DNA of 64,000 nt, taken from Luteibacter yeojuensis. Its GTDB lineage: Bacteria > Pseudomonadota > Gammaproteobacteria > Xanthomonadales > Rhodanobacteraceae. The stretch is taken from the NCBI RefSeq assembly GCF_000964085.1, contig NZ_JZRB01000025.1, positions 1 through 64,000 on the forward strand, written 5' to 3'. This document shows, piece by piece, positions 45,189 through 52,596 of the stretch. The notes beneath the pieces are model-generated. The model saw only the letters and a program-made list of their open reading frames with translations. It did not search any database and was not told the DNA's origin. Every line of letters starts with the position of its first letter. Positions within the stretch are counted from its first letter, which is position 1. A program made the position numbers and the translations under genes.

Positions 45189-45663
45189 TTTCCGCGCCGA
45201 CGCGCGGCGCCTCAAGTCGTTGCCGGGCTGGCGCGGCATGGTGTGGTGGATGCTGGACCAGTCGTTCTGGGTGATCCTCACCTACCGCATCATCGCCACG
45301 GCCCGCGGCACCGTGCTGCACACCCCGCTGCGCATCCTGGAGAAAGTGGCCGAATTCGTCTTCAAGTGCTACGTGCCCACCACGGCCACGATCGGGCCGG
45401 GCCTGGTCATCTACCATGCGTTCGGCGTCATTATCAACGGCAAGACCACCATCGGCCGCAACTGCACGCTGTACGCACGCGTCTGCATCGGCAACCGGTT
45501 CCCCGGCGACGGCACGCCCACCATCGGTGACAACGTCACCATCGGCACCGGCGCCTGCATCTTCGGCCCCGTGGTCATCCCCGACAACTACGTGGTGAAG
45601 GCGAACGCCGTCATCACCCCGTCCTCGCTTAAAACCCAAGACCCTTTAGGAGCTACGCCATGA
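45178..45663 (+). CDS. hexapeptide-repeat acyltransferase (serine acetyltransferase-like)
   Basis: The 161-aa protein has a short helical N-terminus and a left-handed beta-helix: TATIGPGLVIYHAFGVIING, KTTIGRNCTLYARVCIGN and TIGDNVTIGTGACIFGPVVI. HAFG provides the catalytic His of SAT/WcaB-like enzymes. It probably acetylates a sugar. It is translated from within the end of the polymerase gene (11-nt overlap) and overlaps the next glycosyltransferase by 4 nt (ATGA). It is shorter than CysE, which argues against a role in cysteine synthesis. Confidence 0.85.
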   Translation: MLADFRADARRLKSLPGWRGMVWWMLDQSFWVILTYRIIATARGTVLHTPLRILEKVAEFVFKCYVPTTATIGPGLVIYHAFGVIINGKTTIGRNCTLYARVCIGNRFPGDGTPTIGDNVTIGTGACIFGPVVIPDNYVVKANAVITPSSLKTQDPLGATP

Positions 45664-46484
45664 GCGAGGCAGAAGAGAAGCGCCTGTCCATCGTCATCAT
45701 CACCTGGAACGAGCTCGCCAACCTCGAGCGGTGCCTGCTGTCGCTCGTGGACAAGGTGGATTTCAGCCAGGACGAGGTGATCGTGGTCGATAACGGGTCG
45801 AAGGATGGCAGCGCCGAGTTCGTCGCCACCCTGCCCCAGGTGCGCTATTTCCCGCTGGAGACGAACCTGGGCGTGGGCCCCGCGCGTAACCGCGGCCTGT
45901 TCCTGGCCCGCGGCAAGTACTGCATGACGCTGGACAACGACACCATTTTCCTCACCAACGACCCGGGCAGCATCGTCGATGAATTCTTTACCGCGCACCC
46001 GGAAGCCGGCGTGGTGGGTTTCGAGCTGCTCAACGTCGACCGCACGCGCCAGGATTCCACGCGGCGCTTCCCCCGCTTCTACCAGCCTATCGCCGCGCGC
46101 ATCGCCGCCACGCGCAAGCTGGCCTTCGTGCAGCGCGAACTCGACCGGCACCTGATGACCGACACGGTGTTCGAGAACGAGGCCGACCCGATGGAAGTGG
46201 ACTACGTGCTGGGCGCCAACCAGACCTTCACGAAGAAGACGGCCGCGCTGCTCATGGGCTATGACGACCGCATCTTCTTCGGCCCCGAAGACGCCGAGTT
46301 CTGCGTGCGCACGCGCAAGATGGGCCTGCGCAACTATTACTCGCGGCGCATTTCCATCGTGCATGACTACAAGCGCCGTACCCGCAAGTTCTCGCGCCTC
46401 ACCATCAAACATCTTGCAGGCTTCGCGTACATGCTGAGGAAACATGGGGGCGTGTACCGTTACTCCCTCAGCGAGCGTCGCTAA
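45660..46484 (+). CDS. family 2 glycosyltransferase
   Basis: The 274-aa GT-A enzyme has LSIVIITWNELANLERCLLS at the start, VVDNGSKDGSAEFV, then LGVGPARNRGLFLARG and the metal site LDNDTIF. YVLGANQTFTKKTAALLMGY and FFGPEDAEFCVRTRKMGLRN are acceptor-side motifs of rhamnosyltransferase-like GT2 proteins. Its start overlaps the acyltransferase stop. The C-terminus is basic and may sit against the membrane. Confidence 0.88.
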   Translation: MSEAEEKRLSIVIITWNELANLERCLLSLVDKVDFSQDEVIVVDNGSKDGSAEFVATLPQVRYFPLETNLGVGPARNRGLFLARGKYCMTLDNDTIFLTNDPGSIVDEFFTAHPEAGVVGFELLNVDRTRQDSTRRFPRFYQPIAARIAATRKLAFVQRELDRHLMTDTVFENEADPMEVDYVLGANQTFTKKTAALLMGYDDRIFFGPEDAEFCVRTRKMGLRNYYSRRISIVHDYKRRTRKFSRLTIKHLAGFAYMLRKHGGVYRYSLSERR

Positions 46485-46498
46485 CCCCCGGAGGCACC

Positions 46499-48010
46499 AT
46501 GCAGCGCCGTACCTTCCTTCGCCACACCACCCTTGCCCTCGCCACGGCCGCCGTGCTGCCACTGGCACGCGTGCGTGCCGCCAGCACCAGTGGCGGGCGA
46601 ACGTGGTATGTCGATGGCAGCGGCGGCGATGACGGCCACGACGGCGGCAGCGAGGCCCAGGCCTTCCGCAGCCTCGGCCGGCTGAACAAGGAGACGTTCG
46701 GCCCGGGCGATCGCATCCTGTTCAAGCGCGGCGGCGACTACCCCGGGGCGTTCCTGCCCAAAGGCTCGGGCAGCGCCGGTGCGCCCATCGTCGTGGATGC
46801 CTACGGCCAGGGCGCGCTGCCGCACCTGCACGCCGATGGCAAGGCGCCCTCCACCGTGCGCCTGCAGAATGTCGAATACTGGACGGTGCGCAACCTCGAG
46901 ATCTCGAACCAGGGCGCGCAGCCCGCGCCACGGCGCACCGGCGTGCATCTGTTCCACCAGGATTACGGCGTGGCCCACGGTATCACGCTGCAAGGCCTGC
47001 ACGTGCGTGACGTCAATGGCGTGCCGGTGAAGAAAGATGGCGGTGGCAGCGGCATCCTCGTCGAAGCCAAGGGCAAGGACAAGCCCAGCTCGTACGATGG
47101 CCTGGCGATCACCGACAACGTCATCGACAACACCCAGCGTGACGGCATCCTTTTCCTCGGGGCCGGCAGCCGCAAGGGCGCGCTTGGCAAGGGCGTGGTC
47201 GTGCGGGGCAACCGCATCACCAGCGTGCCGGGCGATTGCATCCTGGTGAAGGGCTGCGACGGTGCCATGGTGGAGCACAACACGGTGAGCAAATGCGGCC
47301 CCCTGCCACGCGGCGAGGCCGCCGCCGGCATCTGGCCCTTCGACTGCGACAACACCACCATCCAGTACAACGAGGTCAGCGACCACAAGGCTTTTGCCGA
47401 TGGCCAGGCCTACGACTCCGACTTCAACTGCCGCAACACGGTCATCCAGTACAACTACAGCCACGATAACGTCGGTGGCATGGCGCTGGTCTGCAACGAT
47501 GGCCGCAACGCCAGCGCCATCGGCAACACCGGCACCATCGTGCGGTTCAACGTCAGCATCAACGATGCCCTGCGCAAGACCGACAGCGCCACGTTCCGTA
47601 TCTCCGGCCCCGTGGATGGCGCGCAGATCTACAACAACATCGTGATCATCCCGGACAAGCCCATCGCCGGCGCCGAGGTCACGGCCTTCAAGGCCACCAA
47701 GTGGCAGGGCGTGCCCAACAGCATCGCCATCCACGACAACATCGTGGTATCGCCGCAGTCGCCGGGCATCGACATGCAGCTGGCCCAGGGTACGAAGCTG
47801 GGCGAGAACCGCATGTTCGCCACCGCGGCCAACGCCCCGCGCGCGCAAGGCGTGCAGGCGGCCTCCGCGGCCGACCACGCCACGCTGGACCGGTTCCGCA
47901 GCCACCGCCCCACGCTGGCCCAGGTGAATGCCCTGGTGAAGGCCTGCTTCGCCAACGGCAAGCCGGTGCCGAACGCGCTGGAACTGATCGGCAAGCTCAC
48001 GACGGCCTGA
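46499..48010 (+). CDS. secreted right-handed beta-helix protein, possible EPS lyase
   Basis: The 503-aa protein has a Tat-like signal (QRRTFLRHTTLALATA) ending near RVRA27. A long parallel beta-helix follows (about 35-420), made of repeats with Asn-rich turns such as VRNLEISNQG, LAITDNVIDNTQRDGILFLG and NTTIQYNEVSDHKAF. This resembles pectate-lyase-like families found in many exopolysaccharide clusters (AlgG/AlgX-type epimerase or lyase folds). No catalytic triad can be named with confidence. GGAGGCACC precedes the ATG, 14 nt after the preceding glycosyltransferase. Substrate is likely the polymer made by this locus. Confidence 0.85.
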   Translation: MQRRTFLRHTTLALATAAVLPLARVRAASTSGGRTWYVDGSGGDDGHDGGSEAQAFRSLGRLNKETFGPGDRILFKRGGDYPGAFLPKGSGSAGAPIVVDAYGQGALPHLHADGKAPSTVRLQNVEYWTVRNLEISNQGAQPAPRRTGVHLFHQDYGVAHGITLQGLHVRDVNGVPVKKDGGGSGILVEAKGKDKPSSYDGLAITDNVIDNTQRDGILFLGAGSRKGALGKGVVVRGNRITSVPGDCILVKGCDGAMVEHNTVSKCGPLPRGEAAAGIWPFDCDNTTIQYNEVSDHKAFADGQAYDSDFNCRNTVIQYNYSHDNVGGMALVCNDGRNASAIGNTGTIVRFNVSINDALRKTDSATFRISGPVDGAQIYNNIVIIPDKPIAGAEVTAFKATKWQGVPNSIAIHDNIVVSPQSPGIDMQLAQGTKLGENRMFATAANAPRAQGVQAASAADHATLDRFRSHRPTLAQVNALVKACFANGKPVPNALELIGKLTTA

Positions 48011-48017
48011 TCAGGCC
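48004..48017. other. palindrome spanning convergent stop codons
   Basis: GGCCTGATCAGGCC is a perfect 14-bp palindrome. It contains TGA of the beta-helix gene (48008-48010) and the complement of TGA of the acyltransferase gene (48011-48013). No U-run follows, so strong termination is not predicted. Confidence 0.4.
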
Positions 48018-49192
48018 GCGCCATCCCCCAGCGTGCGCCGCCCGGCTTCGCGCCGGGCCGCCAGCGCCTGGATAAGCCGCTTGCCCAGCGCCTGCCCCGG
48101 GACTTCCACGAAGCGGTAGGTGATCGTCGCCAGGACGATCGTGCCCGCGAGCGCCACGGCCACTGTGGCGACGAAGTACGCATCCGGCCCCAGGCGCGTG
48201 CCGGCATGCACCTTGTCCAGGAGCTTGCGCGCCACCTGCAGCATGAAGAAGTGCGTGAGGTAGCCGCTGAAACTGATCTTGCCCACGTGGCACAACAGCG
48301 GGTTCACCAGCCAGCGGTAAGGCTGGCGGTTCAGGCACAGGGCGATGAGGGCGAAGGCGCCGCCGTAAAGGTACACGGCACGGCTATCGGCGGTGGCCTG
48401 GGGCACGACGAGGAGGACGAGGCCGGCGCCGGCGAACAGGGCCGCGTTCGCCGCGCGGTTTCCCGCGTGGAAGAACCGCGAGAGCGGCCCCGTGTCGGTG
48501 AACAGGATGAAGTAGGCGCAGATACCGTAGAGAAAGATCGGCAGCTGGTTCGGCAGCCACACGAACATGAAGCGTTCCCAGAGGTCCGCGTCAGCGATGG
48601 GCGGGTTGGCGACCAACACCGGACCAAGGAACACATCCAGGGCGAGGAACAGCAACAACGCGCCCAGCGCGCGCGGGAAGTCGCGGATGAACAGGAAAAC
48701 CAGCGGGAACACGATGTAGAACGACATTTCCACGCCGATGGACCAACCACCCGGCACCACGTCGTTCGCGCCGAGCAGCCATGCCGGGCTCCAGCCATTG
48801 GTGAAGGTCAGCGTGCCCAGGAGGGTGCCGACCGGCGGCAGGGCGTGCCCCTTCAGCAGCACGGGCGCCAGGCAATAGACGCCGAACGCGACATAGAACA
48901 TCGGGGCGATGCGGAAGACGCGGCGGATGTAGAAATTCACCCACTCGCCGGATTCACCGAGCCGCTTGCCCGCTGACAGGAACAGCGTGAGCGCACTGAC
49001 CACGAAGAAAAGCTGCACGCCACGCGCGCCCTGGTCGGCGTAGCGGCTGAGCCAGGGCGACATGCGGGCTGGGTGGCCCATGGCCTGGTAGATCTCGACG
49101 TTGCGCTGCGCGTGGCTCACCAGTACCGCGATGATCGCGAGCCCGCGCAACGCGTCGATGAAGTCCAATTGCAGCTTCGGCCGTGCCTGCAT
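48011..49192 (-). CDS. acyltransferase 3 family membrane protein
   Basis: The 393-aa inner-membrane protein has about ten helices. LDFIDALRGLAIIAVLVSHAQ is the start of the acyltransferase-3 family with the conserved Arg and His, and GARGVQLFFVVSALTLFL is the second family block. These proteins O-acetylate or succinylate periplasmic or lipid-linked sugars. The start at 49192 overlaps the galE stop (TGATG); eight more residues are possible upstream. It is the third gene of the leftward wcaJ-galE operon. Confidence 0.9.
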   Translation of the reverse strand: MQARPKLQLDFIDALRGLAIIAVLVSHAQRNVEIYQAMGHPARMSPWLSRYADQGARGVQLFFVVSALTLFLSAGKRLGESGEWVNFYIRRVFRIAPMFYVAFGVYCLAPVLLKGHALPPVGTLLGTLTFTNGWSPAWLLGANDVVPGGWSIGVEMSFYIVFPLVFLFIRDFPRALGALLLFLALDVFLGPVLVANPPIADADLWERFMFVWLPNQLPIFLYGICAYFILFTDTGPLSRFFHAGNRAANAALFAGAGLVLLVVPQATADSRAVYLYGGAFALIALCLNRQPYRWLVNPLLCHVGKISFSGYLTHFFMLQVARKLLDKVHAGTRLGPDAYFVATVAVALAGTIVLATITYRFVEVPGQALGKRLIQALAARREAGRRTLGDGAA

Positions 49193-50169
49193 CAGTACCG
49201 TGGTTCCAGGTGCCATTTCCAGGCACTGGACAGGATATCCTCCATGCGGGCCATCTCAGGGCGCCAACCCAGGGCATCGCGGGCCTGCTGGCTCGAGGCC
49301 ACGAGCACGGCGGGGTCGCCGGCGCGCCGTTCGGCGAATTCGTGTGGCACCTCGCGGCCCGTCACTTTCTCCGCGGCCGCGATCACTTCGCGCACCGTGA
49401 ACCCTTCGCCGTTGCCCAGGTTGAACGTGAACGCGCCCTCGTTCTTCGCCATGTAGTCGATGGCGAGAAGATGCGCCGACGCGAGGTCGTTGACATGCAC
49501 GTAATCGCGCACGCAGGTGCCGTCGCGCGTGTCGTAATCGGTGCCGAACACCTTCAGGCCCTTCCCTTGCCCCAGCACGGCCTTGAGCACGTTGGGGATG
49601 AGGTGGGTCTCGGGGTCGTGGGCCTCGCCAATGGTGCCGCAGCACGAGGCGCCCGCAGCGTTGAAATAACGCAGGGCCACGGACCGCAAGCCGTAGGCCT
49701 TCGAGGCATCCGCCAGCACGCGCTCCACCATGAGCTTGCTATGCCCGTAGGGATTGATGGGTGCGGTGGGATGGCTCTCGTCGATGGTGTCGGAGACAGG
49801 GTGGCCAAACACCGCCGCCGTGGACGAGAAGACCAGCCGGTCGACGCCCGCGTGGCGCATGGCACCCAGGAGCGTGAGCGTGTTGCCCACGTTGTTTTCG
49901 TAGTAGATGTACGGGTCGACCACGGATTCGCCTACCAGCGAACGCGCGCAGAAATGCATGACCGCATCGAAGCGGTGCTCGCCGAACACGCGGGCAAGCC
50001 GGGCGGCGTCACCGATATCGCCGTGGACAAAGGTGGCGCCCGCGGGCACCGATGCGCGGTGCCCGGTCGACAGGTTGTCGTACACCACTACCTCGTGCTG
50101 CTTCTCGAGCACATGGCGCACCATGTGCGAGCCGACATAGCCGGCACCGCCACAGATCAATAGCTTCAC
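49192..50169 (-). CDS. galE: UDP-glucose 4-epimerase
   Basis: The 325-aa extended SDR interconverts UDP-glucose and UDP-galactose. GGAGYVGSH is the NAD site at 7-15, the catalytic SSTAAVFG and NPYGHSK (YxxxK) are intact, and RYFNAAGAS and YDTRDGTCVRDYVHV are GalE signatures. The GTG at 50169 overlaps the wcaJ stop (GTGA) and has GAGGAG upstream. It should provide UDP-galactose for the polymer. It is shorter than E. coli GalE by about 13 residues. Confidence 0.94.
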   Translation of the reverse strand: MKLLICGGAGYVGSHMVRHVLEKQHEVVVYDNLSTGHRASVPAGATFVHGDIGDAARLARVFGEHRFDAVMHFCARSLVGESVVDPYIYYENNVGNTLTLLGAMRHAGVDRLVFSSTAAVFGHPVSDTIDESHPTAPINPYGHSKLMVERVLADASKAYGLRSVALRYFNAAGASCCGTIGEAHDPETHLIPNVLKAVLGQGKGLKVFGTDYDTRDGTCVRDYVHVNDLASAHLLAIDYMAKNEGAFTFNLGNGEGFTVREVIAAAEKVTGREVPHEFAERRAGDPAVLVASSQQARDALGWRPEMARMEDILSSAWKWHLEPRY

Positions 50170-51614
50170 CGCGTCTCCTCGGCGATGGGCTCCGGCGGCT
50201 GCGCCACGCTGGCAGTGATGCCGGTGCGCGCGGAGGTCTGCTTCTCGCTGTGCACGAAGCCCTTGAACAGGGTTAGGAAGATGATCCACAGGTCGAAACC
50301 GAGCGACCAGTGGTTGATGTAGTACAGATCGTGCTCGATGCGCTTGGTGAGGTCGGTATCGCCACGCCAGCCGTTGACCTGGGCCCAGCCCGTGATGCCG
50401 GCCTTCACGAGGTGCTTGTGCATGTAGCCATCGATCTCGCCCTTGAACTGCTCCACGAACATGGGGCGTTCCGGGCGCGGGCCAACGATGGACATGTCAC
50501 CACGCAGCACGTTGAGGAACTGCGGCAGCTCGTCGAGGCTCGTGCCGCGGATGAACTTGCCAAACTTCGTGGTGGTCTTGTTCTGCGCACCACCCCACTT
50601 CACCTGGCCGCTCTTCTCCATGTCCACGGGCATGGAGCGGAACTTCAGCATCTCGAAGTCCTTGCCATCCAGGCCGATGCGGCGCTGGCGATAGAGCACC
50701 GGGCCCGGGCTGGACAGCTTCACGCCGATGGCCAGCGCAATCATGATCGGCGAGATCATGATCAGGATGAGGCTGGCGATGACACGGTCCTCGATGTTCT
50801 TCACCAACCACTTCTGGCCCTCGAGCGGGCTGGAGCGCAGGGTCACGATGGGTACGCCGGCGCAGTCTTCCATCTGGTGGTTGATCAGCTGCTGGCCGAG
50901 CAGGTCGGGCACGAACTTGACCGTGACCACGTGCTGGTCCATGCGGTTCATGACGTAGGTGATGGCGCGGTTGGCGCTCACCGGCAAGGCGATCAGCACC
51001 TCGTCCCATTCGCCGCGCTCGAGGATCTCTTCGAGTTCGAGCAGCGAACCGACGGCAGGCACGCCATCGGGAACCGACGTGTCGTAGCTCGTCTTGACGT
51101 AGGCGGTGATATCCATGCCCAGCGCGGGGTTCGCGCGCACCTGTTCGAGCATGTGCATGCCCGATTCCGTCGCACCGACGAGGAGGCAACGACCGATACC
51201 TTCCCCACGTTGGTGCAGGCGACGCAACGCAACAAGCGCGATGAGCCGCACCAACGCGAAACAGGCAAGGCCGAGCGCGTAAGTCAGCGTTACCCAACCG
51301 CGCGAATACGTATCGCCGATCTTAAGAAAATATCCTAGGACCATGAGAGCCGCGAAGGCGCCGGTCCACGATGCTGCAATGCGGAAGAAATGACTTACAG
51401 GACGTTCGCCAAGTGGTTGCTCATAAACCCGAAATGCCGTTGAGATAACCAGCGTCAACAGGATAAGCATCACCATGGCCGCCGCGTAGGTGCGGTCCAT
51501 GGCCTCGCCCTGGAACCGGGCAAGGTAGGCGACGTGCGCCGCGGCGACGACGCTCATCAGGTCGCCGGCATGAAGCTCAAGATCAACTAAGGCATTGATT
51601 TTTTTCAGTTGCAT
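50166..51614 (-). CDS. wcaJ: undecaprenyl-phosphate glycosyl-1-phosphate transferase (WcaJ/GumD type)
   Basis: The 482-aa enzyme starts the repeat unit by moving a sugar-1-phosphate to undecaprenyl phosphate. Four to five membrane helices (about 15-140) precede a Rossmann-like middle domain (CLLVGATESGMHMLEQVR). The C-terminal catalytic domain has PVLYRQRRIGLDGKDFEMLKFRSM, TSLDELPQFLNVLRGDMSIV and GPRPERP, followed by KAGITGWAQVNGWRGDTD, the polyprenyl glycosylphosphotransferase signature. AGAAGG lies upstream of the ATG at 51614. It is first in the leftward operon. Confidence 0.94.
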   Translation of the reverse strand: MQLKKINALVDLELHAGDLMSVVAAAHVAYLARFQGEAMDRTYAAAMVMLILLTLVISTAFRVYEQPLGERPVSHFFRIAASWTGAFAALMVLGYFLKIGDTYSRGWVTLTYALGLACFALVRLIALVALRRLHQRGEGIGRCLLVGATESGMHMLEQVRANPALGMDITAYVKTSYDTSVPDGVPAVGSLLELEEILERGEWDEVLIALPVSANRAITYVMNRMDQHVVTVKFVPDLLGQQLINHQMEDCAGVPIVTLRSSPLEGQKWLVKNIEDRVIASLILIMISPIMIALAIGVKLSSPGPVLYRQRRIGLDGKDFEMLKFRSMPVDMEKSGQVKWGGAQNKTTTKFGKFIRGTSLDELPQFLNVLRGDMSIVGPRPERPMFVEQFKGEIDGYMHKHLVKAGITGWAQVNGWRGDTDLTKRIEHDLYYINHWSLGFDLWIIFLTLFKGFVHSEKQTSARTGITASVAQPPEPIAEETR

Positions 51615-51687
51615 GACAAGTACCTTCTGCCGATCGACACCAACGGCCAAGCCGTCATGCCAAGGTACGTGCCCCCTGTAGGGCCTG

Positions 51688-51755
51688 CGGGCTTGCTTCC
51701 TGAAGCCCGTATCGACCCAACACGCAGTTATCCGGATCCGTTTAGCTCCGGATCC
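51688..51755 (-). promoter_or_regulatory. two hairpins in the wcaJ 5' leader
   Basis: In the minus-strand transcript GGATCCG/CGGATCC forms a 7-bp stem with 8-nt loop (51734-51755). Then CGGGCTT/AAGCCCG forms another 7-bp stem with an 8-nt loop (51688-51709), about 75 nt before the wcaJ start. Neither has a U-run. They may be protein-binding or translational-control elements. Confidence 0.35.
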
Positions 51756-51841
51756 AGCAAAGTCACCAATTGCATACCACGGTGGATTTGTGAGGATGCT
51801 GCATCGCCACGAAATTGACAGCAATCGGGCAATGGTTAAAC

Positions 51842-51857
51842 CCTGACACACGTCACA
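51842..51857. promoter_or_regulatory. CRP/Clp-like binding site
   Basis: CCTGA-N6-TCACA on the plus strand matches 8 of 10 half-site positions of TGTGA-N6-TCACA. Clp, the CRP homologue of Xanthomonas, binds such sites at exopolysaccharide promoters and responds to cyclic di-GMP. Assignment here is by motif similarity only. Confidence 0.35.
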
Positions 51858-52017
51858 GAAACAATTCCTGAATCCTGTTGTTCAGCGGAACGACTTGCTT
51901 CCACCATTGGCATGGTAGTGAGCTACATCCCATCGCATCAGCGCCCATGTGGCGTGCGTAGTTCTACCTACGAAACAGGTGTGAAACCCGCTGGTGTGAT
52001 CGCCCCCGCACTTCAAT

Positions 52018-52045
52018 CATGAACGTGTTCATGAACGTGTTCATG
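52018..52045. repeat. two overlapping 16-bp palindromes
   Basis: CATGAACGTGTTCATG occurs at 52018-52033 and again at 52030-52045, sharing CATG. Each has 7-bp arms around GT. Tandem overlapping dyads with a 12-bp period fit a cooperatively bound regulator. They lie 84 bp before the start of the small secreted protein gene. Confidence 0.5.
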
Positions 52046-52129
52046 CTCGGATGCGTGCGGCGTGTTTTCATGTATCACGCGTGTCATTCGGCCGCGCTAT
52101 GTTTTCCCACCATCGCAGGAGCCCAGACC

Positions 52130-52474
52130 ATGAAACGTCTGCTAATCGCATGCGCCCTCGTTGCCGTCGCCGCCCCGCTGTGGGCCCAGACCACGCAGCC
52201 CGCGGCATCCCAGCCCTCGTCGCCGCAGGCCGCCAACGGCAACACCGCCAACCCGCAGGCACCGCGCGTGGCCACGCCGGGCCAGGCCCGTGCGGCCTCG
52301 CAGGGCGCCGTTGCGCCCGCTCGCGTTGGCGCTGGCACGGCCGCCATGGCCGCCGCCACCGGTGCCACGGCGAATTCCGCCACGGGTACGGGTAATGACG
52401 GCACCGGCGGCACGGGTGGTACGGGTGGTACCGGCGGCACTGGTGGTACGGGTGGTACCACGGGCACCCACTAA
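52130..52474 (+). CDS. small secreted Gly/Thr-repeat protein
   Basis: The 114-aa protein has a signal peptide (MKRLLIACALVAVAAPLWAQ). The mature part is low complexity: Gln/Pro/Ser/Ala-rich at first, then about six Gly-Thr-Gly triplets (GTGGTGGTGG) ending in His. It is probably unstructured and extracytoplasmic. CAGGAG precedes the ATG. Nothing links it to a known family. Its place between wcaJ and wza suggests a cell-surface role but that is inference. Confidence 0.65.
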   Translation: MKRLLIACALVAVAAPLWAQTTQPAASQPSSPQAANGNTANPQAPRVATPGQARAASQGAVAPARVGAGTAAMAAATGATANSATGTGNDGTGGTGGTGGTGGTGGTGGTTGTH

Positions 52475-52489
52475 GGCTGTCCTAGGAAA

Positions 52490-52509
52490 ATGGACGTCCA
52501 AACGTCCAT
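52490..52509. promoter_or_regulatory. inverted repeat / paired 8-mers upstream of wza
   Basis: ATGGACGT and ACGTCCAT are perfect 8-bp arms around CCAA. The same bases read as tandem 8-mers GGACGTCC and AAACGTCC (52492-52507), each 6/8 to the met-box AGACGTCT. A TATAAG box lies at 52540-52545, so the element sits near -50, a normal activator position. No matching -35 is obvious. Confidence 0.45.
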
Positions 52510-52596
52510 GGTGTTCCCGATTTGTTAATGCACCGTCGGTATAAGTAGGCGGATGTCCGCTTCGGGCCGTCGTTCTACTCAAGGAATCCGCGCACG

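Larger units (their letters stand above)
51615..52129. other. 515-bp divergent control region of the exopolysaccharide locus
   Basis: This lower-GC region separates wcaJ (leftward) from the small secreted protein and wza (rightward). It contains two perfect hairpins in the wcaJ leader (51688-51709 and 51734-51755), a CRP/Clp-like site at 51842-51857 and overlapping palindromes at 52018-52045. Two GGTGTGA direct repeats lie near 51980-52002. No convincing gene is seen; a 69-codon plus-strand frame crosses the hairpins and has random composition. Confidence 0.5.

Noticed and set aside
45178-45663. CysE serine acetyltransferase for cysteine synthesis
   Set aside because: The protein is about 100 residues shorter than CysE, lacks its N-terminal helical domain, and is embedded by overlaps within the exopolysaccharide operon.
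51609-51818. 69-codon plus-strand frame upstream of wcaJ
   Set aside because: It overlaps the wcaJ start and leader hairpins on the other strand, has no ribosome-binding site and random composition.
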